Origin: Mycolicibacterium komossense
GTDB taxonomy: Bacteria > Actinomycetota > Actinomycetes > Mycobacteriales > Mycobacteriaceae
Length of the DNA: 64,000 nt
Reading direction: 5' to 3'
Assembly: GCF_025822605.1 (NCBI RefSeq)
Contig: NZ_JACKTY010000018.1
Location: forward strand, 141 to 64,140
Below are positions 36,737 to 44,726 of this stretch, piece after piece (within the stretch, counting starts at the first letter, position 1; every line of letters begins with the position of its first letter). The position numbers and the translations under genes are program-made. The notes under the pieces were generated by a model. The model worked only from the letters and a program-made list of their open reading frames with translations, searched no databases and had not been told where the DNA came from.

Positions 36737-36757
36737 AGCCTAACCGCTGCGTAGGGT
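36737..36757. promoter_or_regulatory. Divergent leaderless promoters of the GT4 and methyltransferase genes
   Basis: On the minus strand TAGGCT (36742-36737) lies 8 nt before ATG 36728. On the plus strand TAGGGT (36752-36757) lies 8 nt before ATG 36766. The two genes are only 37 bp apart, so both -10 elements and start sites are packed back to back and their -35 regions overlap the opposite gene. Confidence 0.5.
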
Positions 36758-36765
36758 GTCACCCG

Positions 36766-37530
36766 ATGGCCGTAACCGACCTCTTCCTGCGACAGGCGAC
36801 GCTGGCCCGTTCGTTGCGGCTGCTCAGCGAGTTCCGCTTCGAGCAGCGCGATCCGGCCCGGTTCTATGGCGCACTGGCCGAAGACACTGCTCTGATGGTC
36901 GCCGACCTGTGGCGCGGTGCGCATCAGGGGACCCCGTCAGGCCGGACCGTACTCGATGTCGGGGGCGGGCCGGGGTACTTCGCCGACGCCTTCGCCGCTC
37001 ATGGGCTGTCGTATATCGGGGTCGAGCCGGACCCGCGGGAGATGCACGCGGCGCCGAGCTCCGGCGGGACGGCCGGGACCTTCGTTCGCGCGTCGGGCCT
37101 GGCGTTGCCGTTCGCCGACGACAGCGTGGACATCTGCTTGTCGTCCAATGTCGCCGAGCACGTCGCGCGCCCCTGGCAACTGGGCGCCGAGATGCTGCGG
37201 GTCACGCGACCGGGCGGGCTGGCGGTGTTGTCCTACACCGTCTGGCTGGGACCTTTCGGCGGGCACGAGATGGGCCTGACGCACTACTTCGGCGGAGCGC
37301 GGGCCGCGGCGCGATATACCCGCAAGCACGGCCATCCACCGAAGAACAACTACGGATCGTCACTTTTCGAGGTGTCCGCTGCCGACGGCCTGGAATGGGC
37401 GACGGCGACCGGCACTCTGATCGCCGCATTCCCGCGCTACCACCCGAGATGGGCCTGGCCCATGACCCGGTTGCCGGTACTGCGGGAGTTTCTCGTCAGC
37501 AACCTGGTGCTGGTGTTGCAGCCGACCTGA
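36766..37530 (+). CDS. SAM-dependent class I methyltransferase (Rv0224c-like)
   Basis: This 254-residue enzyme has the SAM motif VLDVGGGPGYFADAFAAHG, the acidic post-motif GVEPDPREM, and LPFADDSVDICLSSNVAEHV, typical of Methyltransf_11 proteins. Substrate is unknown; pairing with the divergent glycosyltransferase suggests methylation of a glycan or glycolipid. ATG 36766 has a TAGGGT -10 8 nt upstream and no ribosome binding site. Confidence 0.87.
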   Translation: MAVTDLFLRQATLARSLRLLSEFRFEQRDPARFYGALAEDTALMVADLWRGAHQGTPSGRTVLDVGGGPGYFADAFAAHGLSYIGVEPDPREMHAAPSSGGTAGTFVRASGLALPFADDSVDICLSSNVAEHVARPWQLGAEMLRVTRPGGLAVLSYTVWLGPFGGHEMGLTHYFGGARAAARYTRKHGHPPKNNYGSSLFEVSAADGLEWATATGTLIAAFPRYHPRWAWPMTRLPVLREFLVSNLVLVLQPT

Positions 37531-37540
37531 ACCACTGAAA

Positions 37541-37554
37541 TGCAACAGGTTCTC
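37541..37554 (+). promoter_or_regulatory. Near-consensus KstR box upstream of the aldehyde dehydrogenase
   Basis: TGCAACAGGTTCTC matches TNNAACNNGTTNNA except at the last base. It overlaps a plausible -35 (TTCTCG, 37550-37555) 17 bp before the -10 TAATGT (37573-37578), which is itself 7 nt from ATG 37586. KstR is the cholesterol-responsive TetR repressor of mycobacteria. Confidence 0.55.
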
Positions 37555-37585
37555 GTTTTGCGTTTCGGTGGGTAATGTGACGCTC

Positions 37586-39058
37586 ATGACACAGAGCACG
37601 GCTTTCAAAACCGAATGGGACCAGCTGTTCATTGGCGGCAAGTGGGTCGAGCCGGCCACCTCCGACGTCATCGAAGTGCATTCGCCCGCCACCGGCGAAC
37701 TGGTGGGCAAGGTGCCGCTGGCCTCCGAAGCCGACGTGAACGCCGCCTGCGCAGCCGCCCGCAAGGCCTTCGACGAAGGACCCTGGCCGCACATGTCGCC
37801 CGCCGAGCGCGGCGAGATCCTGGGCCGCGCCGTCAAGATCCTCGAAGAACGGGCCGAGGAGCTGAAGTTCCTGCTGGCCGCCGAGACCGGCCAGCCGCCG
37901 ACGATCGTCGACATGATGCAGTACGGCGCCGCGATGTCGTCGTTCCAGTACTTCGCCGGCGCCGCCGACAAGTTCACCTGGCGCGATATCAGGACCGGCA
38001 TCTACGGCCAGACCATGGTGCTGCGCGAGCCGATCGGCGTCGTCGCCGCCGTCACGGCATGGAACGTCCCTTTCTTCCTGGCCGCCAACAAGCTCGGCCC
38101 CGCGCTGCTGGCCGGCTGCACGATCGTCGTGAAGCCCGCCGCCGAGACCCCGCTGTCACTGTTCGCGATGGCCGAGATCTTCGCCGAGGCCGGGCTGCCC
38201 GAGGGCGTGCTCTCGGTCGTCCCCGGCGGTCCGGAAACCGGTCGTGCGCTGACCGCCAACCCCGAGATCGACAAGTTCACCTTCACCGGGTCCAGCGCGG
38301 TCGGCAAGGAGATCGCCAAGATCGCCGCCGAGAAGCTCAAGCCGTGCACGCTGGAGCTGGGCGGCAAGTCCGCGGCCATCATCCTCGAGGACGCCGACCT
38401 GGACTCGACGCTGCCGATGCTGGTGTTCTCCGGCCTGATGAACTGCGGGCAGGCCTGTGTCGGACAGACCCGCATCCTGGCGCCGCGCTCGCGTTACGAC
38501 GAGGTCGTGGAAAAACTCTCCGGCGCGGTCGCGGCGATGCCCGTGGGCCTGCCCGATAACGCCGGCGCGATGATCGGCCCGCTGATCTCGGAGCGCCAGC
38601 GTGAGCGCGTCGAGGGCTACATCAAGAAGGGCGTCGAGGAAGGCGCGCGCATCGTCACCGGCGGCGGCCGTCCCGAAGGGCTCGACAGTGGCTGGTTCGT
38701 GCAGCCGACGGTGTTCGCCGACGTCGACAACGCGATGACCATCGCGCAGGAAGAGATCTTCGGACCGGTACTCGTCGTGATCCCCTACGACACCGAGGAA
38801 GACGCGGTGCGGATCGCCAACGACTCCGTCTACGGGCTGGCCGGCTCGGTCTACACCACCGACAACGACAAGGCCATGAAGATCGCCGCGCAGATCCGCA
38901 CGGGTACGTATGCGGTCAACATGTACGCCTTCGACCCGGGCGCCCCGTTCGGTGGATACAAGAACTCCGGCATCGGCCGCGAGAACGGCCCCGAGGGTAT
39001 CGAGCAGTACACGCAGGCCAAGAGCGTGCTGCTGCCGTTCGGGTACACGCCCGAGTAG
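37586..39058 (+). CDS. Aldehyde dehydrogenase (Rv0223c-like)
   Basis: This 490-residue NAD(P)-dependent aldehyde dehydrogenase oxidises an aldehyde to the acid. Motifs are AWNVPFFLAANKLGPALLAGCTIVVKPA, FTGSSAVG, the general base Glu in LELGGKSAA, the nucleophilic Cys in NCGQACVGQTR and the end motif EEIFGPV. ATG 37586 is favoured because TAATGT lies 7 nt before it (leaderless). The KstR-type box suggests use in sterol side-chain or propionate-related metabolism. An 18-bp hairpin follows the gene. Confidence 0.92.
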   Translation: MTQSTAFKTEWDQLFIGGKWVEPATSDVIEVHSPATGELVGKVPLASEADVNAACAAARKAFDEGPWPHMSPAERGEILGRAVKILEERAEELKFLLAAETGQPPTIVDMMQYGAAMSSFQYFAGAADKFTWRDIRTGIYGQTMVLREPIGVVAAVTAWNVPFFLAANKLGPALLAGCTIVVKPAAETPLSLFAMAEIFAEAGLPEGVLSVVPGGPETGRALTANPEIDKFTFTGSSAVGKEIAKIAAEKLKPCTLELGGKSAAIILEDADLDSTLPMLVFSGLMNCGQACVGQTRILAPRSRYDEVVEKLSGAVAAMPVGLPDNAGAMIGPLISERQRERVEGYIKKGVEEGARIVTGGGRPEGLDSGWFVQPTVFADVDNAMTIAQEEIFGPVLVVIPYDTEEDAVRIANDSVYGLAGSVYTTDNDKAMKIAAQIRTGTYAVNMYAFDPGAPFGGYKNSGIGRENGPEGIEQYTQAKSVLLPFGYTPE

Positions 39059-39074
39059 AGCTCCGAGTTCGCCA

Positions 39075-39119
39075 AGAGCTGGCTGCGACTTCGTTCGAGC
39101 AGAAGTCGCAGCCAGCTCT
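39075..39119 (+). terminator. 18-bp perfect hairpin after the aldehyde dehydrogenase
   Basis: The arms at 39075-39092 and 39102-39119 are perfect complements (AGAGCTGGCTGCGACTTC and GAAGTCGCAGCCAGCTCT) with a 9-nt loop, 16 bp after the stop. There is no U-run, but the stem is very strong, as in U-less mycobacterial terminators. Confidence 0.75.
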
Positions 39120-39186
39120 GTCTCAACCGCGTGTAGGTGACGAATTTCCACCCCGATGTAACGCGGTACATTGATTCTCTGTATAA

Positions 39187-39213
39187 CAGAACAGAGTTCT
39201 CGTAACTGTTCTG
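39187..39213. promoter_or_regulatory. Inverted repeat upstream of the thiolase gene
   Basis: CAGAACAG (39187-39194) and CTGTTCTG (39206-39213) are perfect arms 11 bp apart. A second, overlapping element AGAAC-AGA-GTTCT is at 39188-39200. They lie 28-54 bp before ATG 39241 and after AT-rich -10-like bases, a good position for a repressor. Confidence 0.5.
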
Positions 39214-39240
39214 CAGACAGTTCGCCCCCTGGGAGAAAAC

Positions 39241-40425
39241 ATGACCGCCAGCAGCAAGGCCGTGATCGTCGCGGCAGCCCGTTCCGCCATCGGCACCGCC
39301 CGCAAGGGTTCGCTGGCTGATATGCAGCCGATCGAGATCGCAAAACCGATCGTGTCGGCCGCGGTGGACCGGTCCGGCCTGGACCCCGCGGATTTCGATG
39401 ATTTCGTGCTGGCCGAGAGCCTGCAGGGCGGCGGCGACAGCGCCCGCTACATCGCGGTGGACCTCGGCATGACCGACGTCCCCGGCGTGGCCGTCAACCG
39501 TCAGTGCGCATCCAGCCTCTCGGCCATCGCGATCGGCGCCGGCCAGATCGCGTCCGGCATGAGCCGCGCCATCCTGGCCGGTGGCATGGAGTCGCTGTCG
39601 ACCATGCCGGTGATGACCAAGCGCAAGGCCTTCACTGCGGGCAAGGCTGCCGAGGACTACGAGCGCTGGTCACCGATGTCGAACCCGCCTGCCGCGGACG
39701 CTCCCCCGTTCGACATGTCCATCACAGTCGCCTGGAACTGCGTTCAGCAGTACGGCCTCACCCGAGAGGACCAGGACGCCTGGGCGCTGCGCAGCCACCA
39801 GCGCGCGGTCAAGGCCATCGACGCCGGATCGTTCGTCGATGAGATCGTGCCGATCCAGGTGCCTCAATCCGACGGGTCGACGATCACCTTCGCCCAAGAC
39901 GAGCACCCGCGGCGGAGCACCTCGATGGAAAGCCTGGCCGGCCTGAAGGTGCTGCATCCCGAGATCGAGGGCTTCAGCGTCACCGCGGGCAACTCGTCGG
40001 GAACCAACGACGCCGCCGCCGTGCTCGCACTGGCCGCCCCCGACACCCAGCAGGACGTACTGGCCAGCATCCTGTCGTGGGCGCAGGTCGGCGTGAATCC
40101 CAACCGCACCGGCAGCGCTCCCATTACCGCCATCCCGAAAGCGCTGGAACTGGCCGGCCGCAAACTCGACGATGTCGCGCTGTTCGAGATCAACGAGGCG
40201 TTCGCCGCGCAGGCCGTGGCGTGTGCCCGCGAGCTGGGCCTGGACGAGGAGATCGTCAACGTGTACGGCTCGGGTATCAGCCTGGGCCACCCCATCGCCG
40301 CGACCGGTGCCCGGATGGTCACCTCGGCCATCCACGAGCTGCGCCGACGTGGGGGCGGTATCGGTGTGTTGTCGATGTGCGCGGGTGGCGGCATGGGTGC
40401 CGCGATGGTCATCGAGGTGGCCTAG
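39241..40425 (+). CDS. Acetyl-CoA acetyltransferase / thiolase
   Basis: This 394-residue thiolase has the acyl-accepting Cys89 (AVNRQCASSLSA), the GMESLS and NEAFAAQAVAC segments, the GHP catalytic His (ISLGHPIAATGARM) and the second Cys (SMCAGGGMGAAMV). It cleaves 3-oxoacyl-CoA or condenses acetyl-CoA. GGGAG precedes ATG 39241. Its own operator-like repeats and the convergent FadD gene suggest a catabolic role; its specific substrate cannot be read from sequence. Confidence 0.92.
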   Translation: MTASSKAVIVAAARSAIGTARKGSLADMQPIEIAKPIVSAAVDRSGLDPADFDDFVLAESLQGGGDSARYIAVDLGMTDVPGVAVNRQCASSLSAIAIGAGQIASGMSRAILAGGMESLSTMPVMTKRKAFTAGKAAEDYERWSPMSNPPAADAPPFDMSITVAWNCVQQYGLTREDQDAWALRSHQRAVKAIDAGSFVDEIVPIQVPQSDGSTITFAQDEHPRRSTSMESLAGLKVLHPEIEGFSVTAGNSSGTNDAAAVLALAAPDTQQDVLASILSWAQVGVNPNRTGSAPITAIPKALELAGRKLDDVALFEINEAFAAQAVACARELGLDEEIVNVYGSGISLGHPIAATGARMVTSAIHELRRRGGGIGVLSMCAGGGMGAAMVIEVA

Positions 40426-40482
40426 CTCCGGCCGAGCCATACAGCGACCGTCGGCAGTGCGGTCTGCAGATCCGCCGAGCGG

Positions 40483-40782
40483 TCAGTCGCTGGCCGGCAG
40501 CGGCTTGGCTTCCTTCAGGTTCAGCGGTTCGTCACCGATGGCCAGCGTGCCCTGGCCGGCCTTGGTGACCAGCACCTCGGCCCCGCCGGCGTCGACGTAG
40601 CGCTTGCCCATCGCGGTGCCCTCGGCAAACTTGGGATCGATACCGGCGCCGGACTTCTCGCTGTCGAGCGGGATCATCGCCGCGCCGCCGCAGCGCAGAT
40701 CGTCGAGGCTGTCGGCGGTCTTGACCACGATCACCTGGGTGTCGTCGACCTGGCTCTGCAGGCGGGTGCCGTTCTTTACCAT
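40483..40782 (-). CDS. Conserved hypothetical protein linked to the acyl-CoA synthetase
   Basis: This 99-residue protein begins MVKNGTRLQSQVDDTQVIVVKTADSLDDLRCGGAAMIPL and continues EGTAMGKRYVDAGGAEVLVTKAGQGTLAIGD. The pattern of short beta-strands suggests a small all-beta domain. I do not recognise a named family. GAGGA lies upstream of ATG 40782, and the gene starts 10 bp after the acyl-CoA synthetase on the same strand, so it probably helps or accompanies that enzyme. Confidence 0.7.
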   Translation of the reverse strand: MVKNGTRLQSQVDDTQVIVVKTADSLDDLRCGGAAMIPLDSEKSGAGIDPKFAEGTAMGKRYVDAGGAEVLVTKAGQGTLAIGDEPLNLKEAKPLPASD

Positions 40783-40792
40783 CGGTTCGTCC

Positions 40793-42295
40793 TCACTTGT
40801 CTGGGTTCAGACTCGCGACGATCTCGCGTCGCAGAATCTTGCCGGTCGCATTGGTCGGTAACTCGTCGCGGAACACCACCCGGTCCGGAGTGCGTGAACC
40901 GCGAAGACTCTTGCGCACATGCTCGCGCAGTTCTTCTGGGTCAGGGGTGATTCCGGCGACGGGAACCACCACCGCGACGATCGCGTGCCCCCACTGCGGG
41001 TCGTCCGTGCCGACGACGGCGACCTCGTGGACATGCGGATGCTCGACGAGCACATCCTCGAGTTCGGCGGGCGCGATGTTCTCGCCCCCGCGAATGATCG
41101 TGTCATCGGAGCGACCACCGATGAACAGGAAGCCCTCTTCGTCGACGGTGGCGATATCCCTGGTGGGAAACCAGCCCTGTTCGTCGAGCACCGAACCGAT
41201 TCCGGTGTACGTGCCCGAGACCTGCTCACCGCGGACGTAGAGCTCGCCGGTCTCTCCCGGCCCGAGGACAGTGCCGTCCTCGTCGCGGATCTGCAGTTCG
41301 ATACCCGGCACGGGCCGCCCGACCGAGCCCAGTCGTTTCGCCGCGGCCGGGTCGGTGCCGGCGTTGGCCGCCGCGTGCGCAGCACGATGATCGTCAGGGG
41401 TGAGCATCGCGATCGTCGAGCTGGTCTCGGTCAGGCCATAGGCATTGACAAAACCGGCATCGGGAAGAAGCTCAAGAGCCTTGCGCACCAATGGAAGTCC
41501 GACCTTCGATCCGCCGTAAGCGAGATTGCGCAGGGTGGGCAACGCATGCTCGCCGGTCTCCAACACCGTGACGATCCGGTCCAGCATGGTCGGGACGACC
41601 GTCGCACTGGTGACGCCCTCGTCCTGGATCAGGCGCACCCACTCACGCGCGTCGAAGTTGTTGAGATACACCATCTTTCGGCCAGCGTAGAGATTCGACA
41701 GAGCCGCACTCACTCCGGCGATGTGGTACGGCGGCACACAGATCAGCGCGGCATCGGATTCCTCGGCCGCGGCGAACTCGACGGTGCCGGTGATATAGGT
41801 GGTCAGGTTGTTGTGAGTGAGTTCGACGGCCTTGGGCTTGGATGTGGTACCCGAGGTGAACAGCACCACCCCGACGTCGTCCGGGTCGGGAAACTCCGCG
41901 GCAGGCTCCGCAGTGCGGGCGGCGGCGAGGAAGTCATCCGAATCCATCAGCTGCTTGCCCGCAGAGCCGATCATCTCGCGGTAGCGGGCCTCGACTACGA
42001 CCAGGGCGGCAGGCAGTCGCTCGATCAGCGCCTGGATGCCGTCACCGGAAAGGCGGTAGTTGATCGGGGTGAAGGTGCGGCCGGCCCGCGCCGAGGCGAA
42101 CAGCAGCAGCGGCAGCATGACGCCACCCGCGCCGACGTAGGCCACGTGTTCGCAGCCCGATTCGGCAATGACGCCGGCGCCCCCGTCGGCCAGGTCGCTG
42201 AGCTCCTGAGTGGTCAGCCGGACGTCCCCGGAGACGACGGCCACCCGGTCCGGATCGCCCGACAGCGCCATCTCCAGCAGCAGCGAGATACTCAT
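40793..42295 (-). CDS. Class I acyl-CoA synthetase (FadD)
   Basis: This 500-residue adenylate-forming ligase has the P-loop LFTSGTTSKPKAVELTHNN, A5 NAYGLTETSS, A8 GRSDDTIIRGGENIAPAELED, and the catalytic Lys in LPTNATGKILRRE. The relatively short length fits ligases of short, cyclic or aromatic acids more than very long fatty acids. ATG 42295 lies 34 bp from a 15-bp palindrome that is probably its operator. The small hypothetical gene follows on the same transcript. Confidence 0.88.
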   Translation of the reverse strand: MSISLLLEMALSGDPDRVAVVSGDVRLTTQELSDLADGGAGVIAESGCEHVAYVGAGGVMLPLLLFASARAGRTFTPINYRLSGDGIQALIERLPAALVVVEARYREMIGSAGKQLMDSDDFLAAARTAEPAAEFPDPDDVGVVLFTSGTTSKPKAVELTHNNLTTYITGTVEFAAAEESDAALICVPPYHIAGVSAALSNLYAGRKMVYLNNFDAREWVRLIQDEGVTSATVVPTMLDRIVTVLETGEHALPTLRNLAYGGSKVGLPLVRKALELLPDAGFVNAYGLTETSSTIAMLTPDDHRAAHAAANAGTDPAAAKRLGSVGRPVPGIELQIRDEDGTVLGPGETGELYVRGEQVSGTYTGIGSVLDEQGWFPTRDIATVDEEGFLFIGGRSDDTIIRGGENIAPAELEDVLVEHPHVHEVAVVGTDDPQWGHAIVAVVVPVAGITPDPEELREHVRKSLRGSRTPDRVVFRDELPTNATGKILRREIVASLNPDK

Positions 42296-42329
42296 CGCGC
42301 CCCGACGTGAACGCAGTTAGCCATATTTG

Positions 42330-42344
42330 GAGAATAACATTCTC
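42330..42344. promoter_or_regulatory. 15-bp palindrome upstream of the fadD gene
   Basis: GAGAATAACATTCTC has perfect 6-bp arms around AAC. It lies 34 bp before the fadD ATG on the minus strand and overlaps the last codons of the DHFR-like gene. The form is typical of a TetR or LacI-class operator, but I recognise no known motif. Confidence 0.5.
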
Positions 42345-42888
42345 ATGTGGGTACGGACGGTCCCGCCCCGCGCACCCAGCGGGCACAGAGGAAGTCGCCG
42401 TTCACCCCCGACTCGGCCAGTGCCCACTCGGACCGAACGGGCAGCACCGGGGCGCCGGAACCCAGGCTGCACGGTGCATACGAGACGATCATCTCGTCGA
42501 CCAGGTCAGCCGCCACGAACTGCGCCGCGATATCCCCGCCGCCGACCACCCAGATGTCTCTGGGTGCGGCCGCCGCCACCAACTCCGGATGCAGACTCGC
42601 TACCGACCCCGCGTGCACGTGCACCCGATGACCGTCGGCCACGATCTGCGGGCGATGGGTCAGCACCCAGGTGGGCTGCTCGTACATCCACTCCCCCGGC
42701 TGGTTCTCGACCAGCCATTCATAAGTGGTCGATCCCATCACCAGGGCACCGACCGTTTCGACGAACGCCTCATATCCGAAAAGTTCCTCGCCGGCGTTGA
42801 TATCCCGGGATAGCAGCCAGTCCAGACTGCCGGCGTCATCGACGATGAAACCGTCCAGGCTGGACGCGGTGAAATAGACGGTCGACAT
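42343..42888 (-). CDS. Dihydrofolate reductase-like (RibD C-terminal domain) protein
   Basis: This 181-residue protein belongs to the RibD-C/DHFR-like reductase family: VYFTASSLDGFIVD at the start, GALVMGSTTYEW, and the NADPH-binding IWVVGGGDIAAQF. These proteins often sit with regulators and reduce unknown substrates; a true folate role is unlikely. ATG 42888 lies 1 base after the AraC gene stop, so they are translationally coupled. Confidence 0.82.
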   Translation of the reverse strand: MSTVYFTASSLDGFIVDDAGSLDWLLSRDINAGEELFGYEAFVETVGALVMGSTTYEWLVENQPGEWMYEQPTWVLTHRPQIVADGHRVHVHAGSVASLHPELVAAAAPRDIWVVGGGDIAAQFVAADLVDEMIVSYAPCSLGSGAPVLPVRSEWALAESGVNGDFLCARWVRGAGPSVPT

Positions 42889-42889
42889 T

Positions 42890-43813
42890 TCAGTTGCCCC
42901 TCATCCAGTCCAGCGGGTCGCCGGGCCGGGTCGGTACATCAAGGCGGGACAGCAGCGCGCGGACCAGCTCTCGGCGGTGCGCCGCGTAGGTCAGCACGTG
43001 CGCGACGATGCCGTAGAGCTGAAACGACTCCGGCGGATCACACAGGGCGTCGATGACGGTGTCGGCCAGCCGGCCGTCGGCGGTCATGGTGGCCACCATT
43101 GCCGACCAGTGCGCGCCGATGTCGTCGTGGTGGACCGCCAGCGAGCGCGCGTCGACAGAGGCCGGGTCGGTGGCAGCGCGCGACGGGAAGTCCCGGCCTT
43201 CGATGCTGGCCAACCAGACCTCTTTGGCCCAGACCGTCCCGCAAAGCACCGCGGCAACGCTGGACTCGGGACCGTCCCAGTCCAGCACCACTTGATTGGG
43301 TGAAAGCGGCTGCCGCCATTGAGTATTCGACAATTCGGCGGCTCGTCCGATCAGGTAGCCGGTATCGGCGATGTCGTGGGCGATCATCAACGCCGGGATA
43401 TCAGCCGAGGCGGTGTTTCCGTCGAGCCACAGTGAATGCGGCGGGTGAAAGTGCAGTCCGTTGGGCGCAGGCAGCCGGAACTCGGCGCCGACCCGCGATG
43501 GCGGGATCCCGAAGCTGCGCCGGAAAGCCCGGGAGAACACCTCGGCCGAAGACCAGCCCTCGTCGGCCGCCACGGTCGCCACCGCCTCGCCGCGCTGCAG
43601 TCGCCACGCTGCCCGCTCCAGCATGATCCGCCGGCGCAGCGCCGCGGGAGACTCTCCGCTGAGCCTCCTGACCTCGCGCGAGAAGTGGAATTCGGACACA
43701 TACGTGCTGCGGGCCATCCCCTCGACGCTGGTGTTCCCGCCCTCCACTACGGCGTCGAGCAGTTCGCGCAACCGGTCGCGGCCGGGTGCGCACGAAGTCG
43801 GTTCTGCGCTCAC
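42890..43813 (-). CDS. AraC-family transcriptional regulator
   Basis: Unusually, the AraC HTH domain is N-terminal: RLRELLDAVVEGGNTSVEGMARSTYVSEFHFSREVRRLSGESPAALRRRIMLERAAWRLQRGE, with the second HTH in VAADEGWSSAEVFSRAFRRSFGIPP. The rest of the 307 residues resembles a DinB-like or effector domain with several His (ALMIAHDIADTG, LTYAAHRRELV). GTG 43813 (VSAEPTS) is chosen; GTG 43819 is two codons upstream. It is co-transcribed with the DHFR-like gene and divergent from the thioesterase. Confidence 0.78.
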   Translation of the reverse strand: MSAEPTSCAPGRDRLRELLDAVVEGGNTSVEGMARSTYVSEFHFSREVRRLSGESPAALRRRIMLERAAWRLQRGEAVATVAADEGWSSAEVFSRAFRRSFGIPPSRVGAEFRLPAPNGLHFHPPHSLWLDGNTASADIPALMIAHDIADTGYLIGRAAELSNTQWRQPLSPNQVVLDWDGPESSVAAVLCGTVWAKEVWLASIEGRDFPSRAATDPASVDARSLAVHHDDIGAHWSAMVATMTADGRLADTVIDALCDPPESFQLYGIVAHVLTYAAHRRELVRALLSRLDVPTRPGDPLDWMRGN

Positions 43814-43884
43814 AGTCACCGAGTATCGTCGCCGGCCCCGACATAGGACATGACAATTCCTGCTGAACCGATAATCTGCCTCGA

Positions 43885-44712
43885 GTGAGCGACGCCGACC
43901 AGCACGATATCGAGACACCGGAGAACATTCTGCGGCGCTTCGATATCCGGCATCTGGAAAATGATGTGGCCGAGGGTATTTCGATTCTGTCGATGCCCGT
44001 GGCCGATCTGCTGAACCCCTTCACCGGCGCCCCGACCATCGGGCCGCTGGCAATCCTGCTCGACGCCGCGGGCGGAAACAGCAACCACTACCGGCGCTCC
44101 AACACCGAATGGACGGTCACCAGCGAGTTGACCGTGGAGCTCAGCCCCGACGGTGCCGCGGTCATCTTCGGCAACCCGGAACTCCCGGTGATCGCCAACT
44201 CCCGACCGCTCGGGCCCAAAGGCGCGACGGCGTTGTCGGTCTGCGTCTTCACCTGCGGCGACGTCACCGTCGGCGGCGGCACGGTGCGTTCGTTCTATCT
44301 CCCGGCCGGCGAAGGCATGCCCCAGACGCCGCCGCCGTTCGCGCTCCCGACGCCTCGGGCGCCACTGGCCGATCTGATGGCGGTCCAGGTGCGCGACGAC
44401 GAAGACGGATCGACCGTACTGGCGCAGTGCGTCGACCCGATCTTGAACAACTCACTGGGCATCGTCAACGGTGGTGTCGCCTCGGCCGGGCTGGAACTGG
44501 CAGCCTCGGCCGCCATCAACACCGGGCGCCCTGCGCCGATGCGGACCGCGTCACTGCGGGTCAATTTCCTGCGCCCGTTCTTCTCCGGCGCGCAGTCGCG
44601 CTACCTGGGGACGGCGATGCGGATCGGCCGCAACACCGCCGTCGCCGATGCCACCGCCGTCGATGACAGCGGGAAGGTGGCTCTGGCCGCCCGGCTCACC
44701 GCCTACGTGTGA
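43885..44712 (+). CDS. Double-hotdog acyl-CoA thioesterase-like protein
   Basis: This 275-residue protein has two hotdog units of the PaaI/4HBT type. The C-terminal unit is clear: DPILNNSLGIVNGGVASAGLELAASAAINTG followed by SLRVNFLRPF. The N-terminal half has GAPTIGPLAILLDAAGGNSNHYRR. It probably hydrolyses acyl-CoA thioesters in the same pathway as the two acyl-CoA dehydrogenases that follow. It starts with GTG 43885; the next gene begins 14 bp after its stop. Confidence 0.78.
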   Translation: MSDADQHDIETPENILRRFDIRHLENDVAEGISILSMPVADLLNPFTGAPTIGPLAILLDAAGGNSNHYRRSNTEWTVTSELTVELSPDGAAVIFGNPELPVIANSRPLGPKGATALSVCVFTCGDVTVGGGTVRSFYLPAGEGMPQTPPPFALPTPRAPLADLMAVQVRDDEDGSTVLAQCVDPILNNSLGIVNGGVASAGLELAASAAINTGRPAPMRTASLRVNFLRPFFSGAQSRYLGTAMRIGRNTAVADATAVDDSGKVALAARLTAYV

Positions 44713-44726
44713 GGACGGTGTAGACA

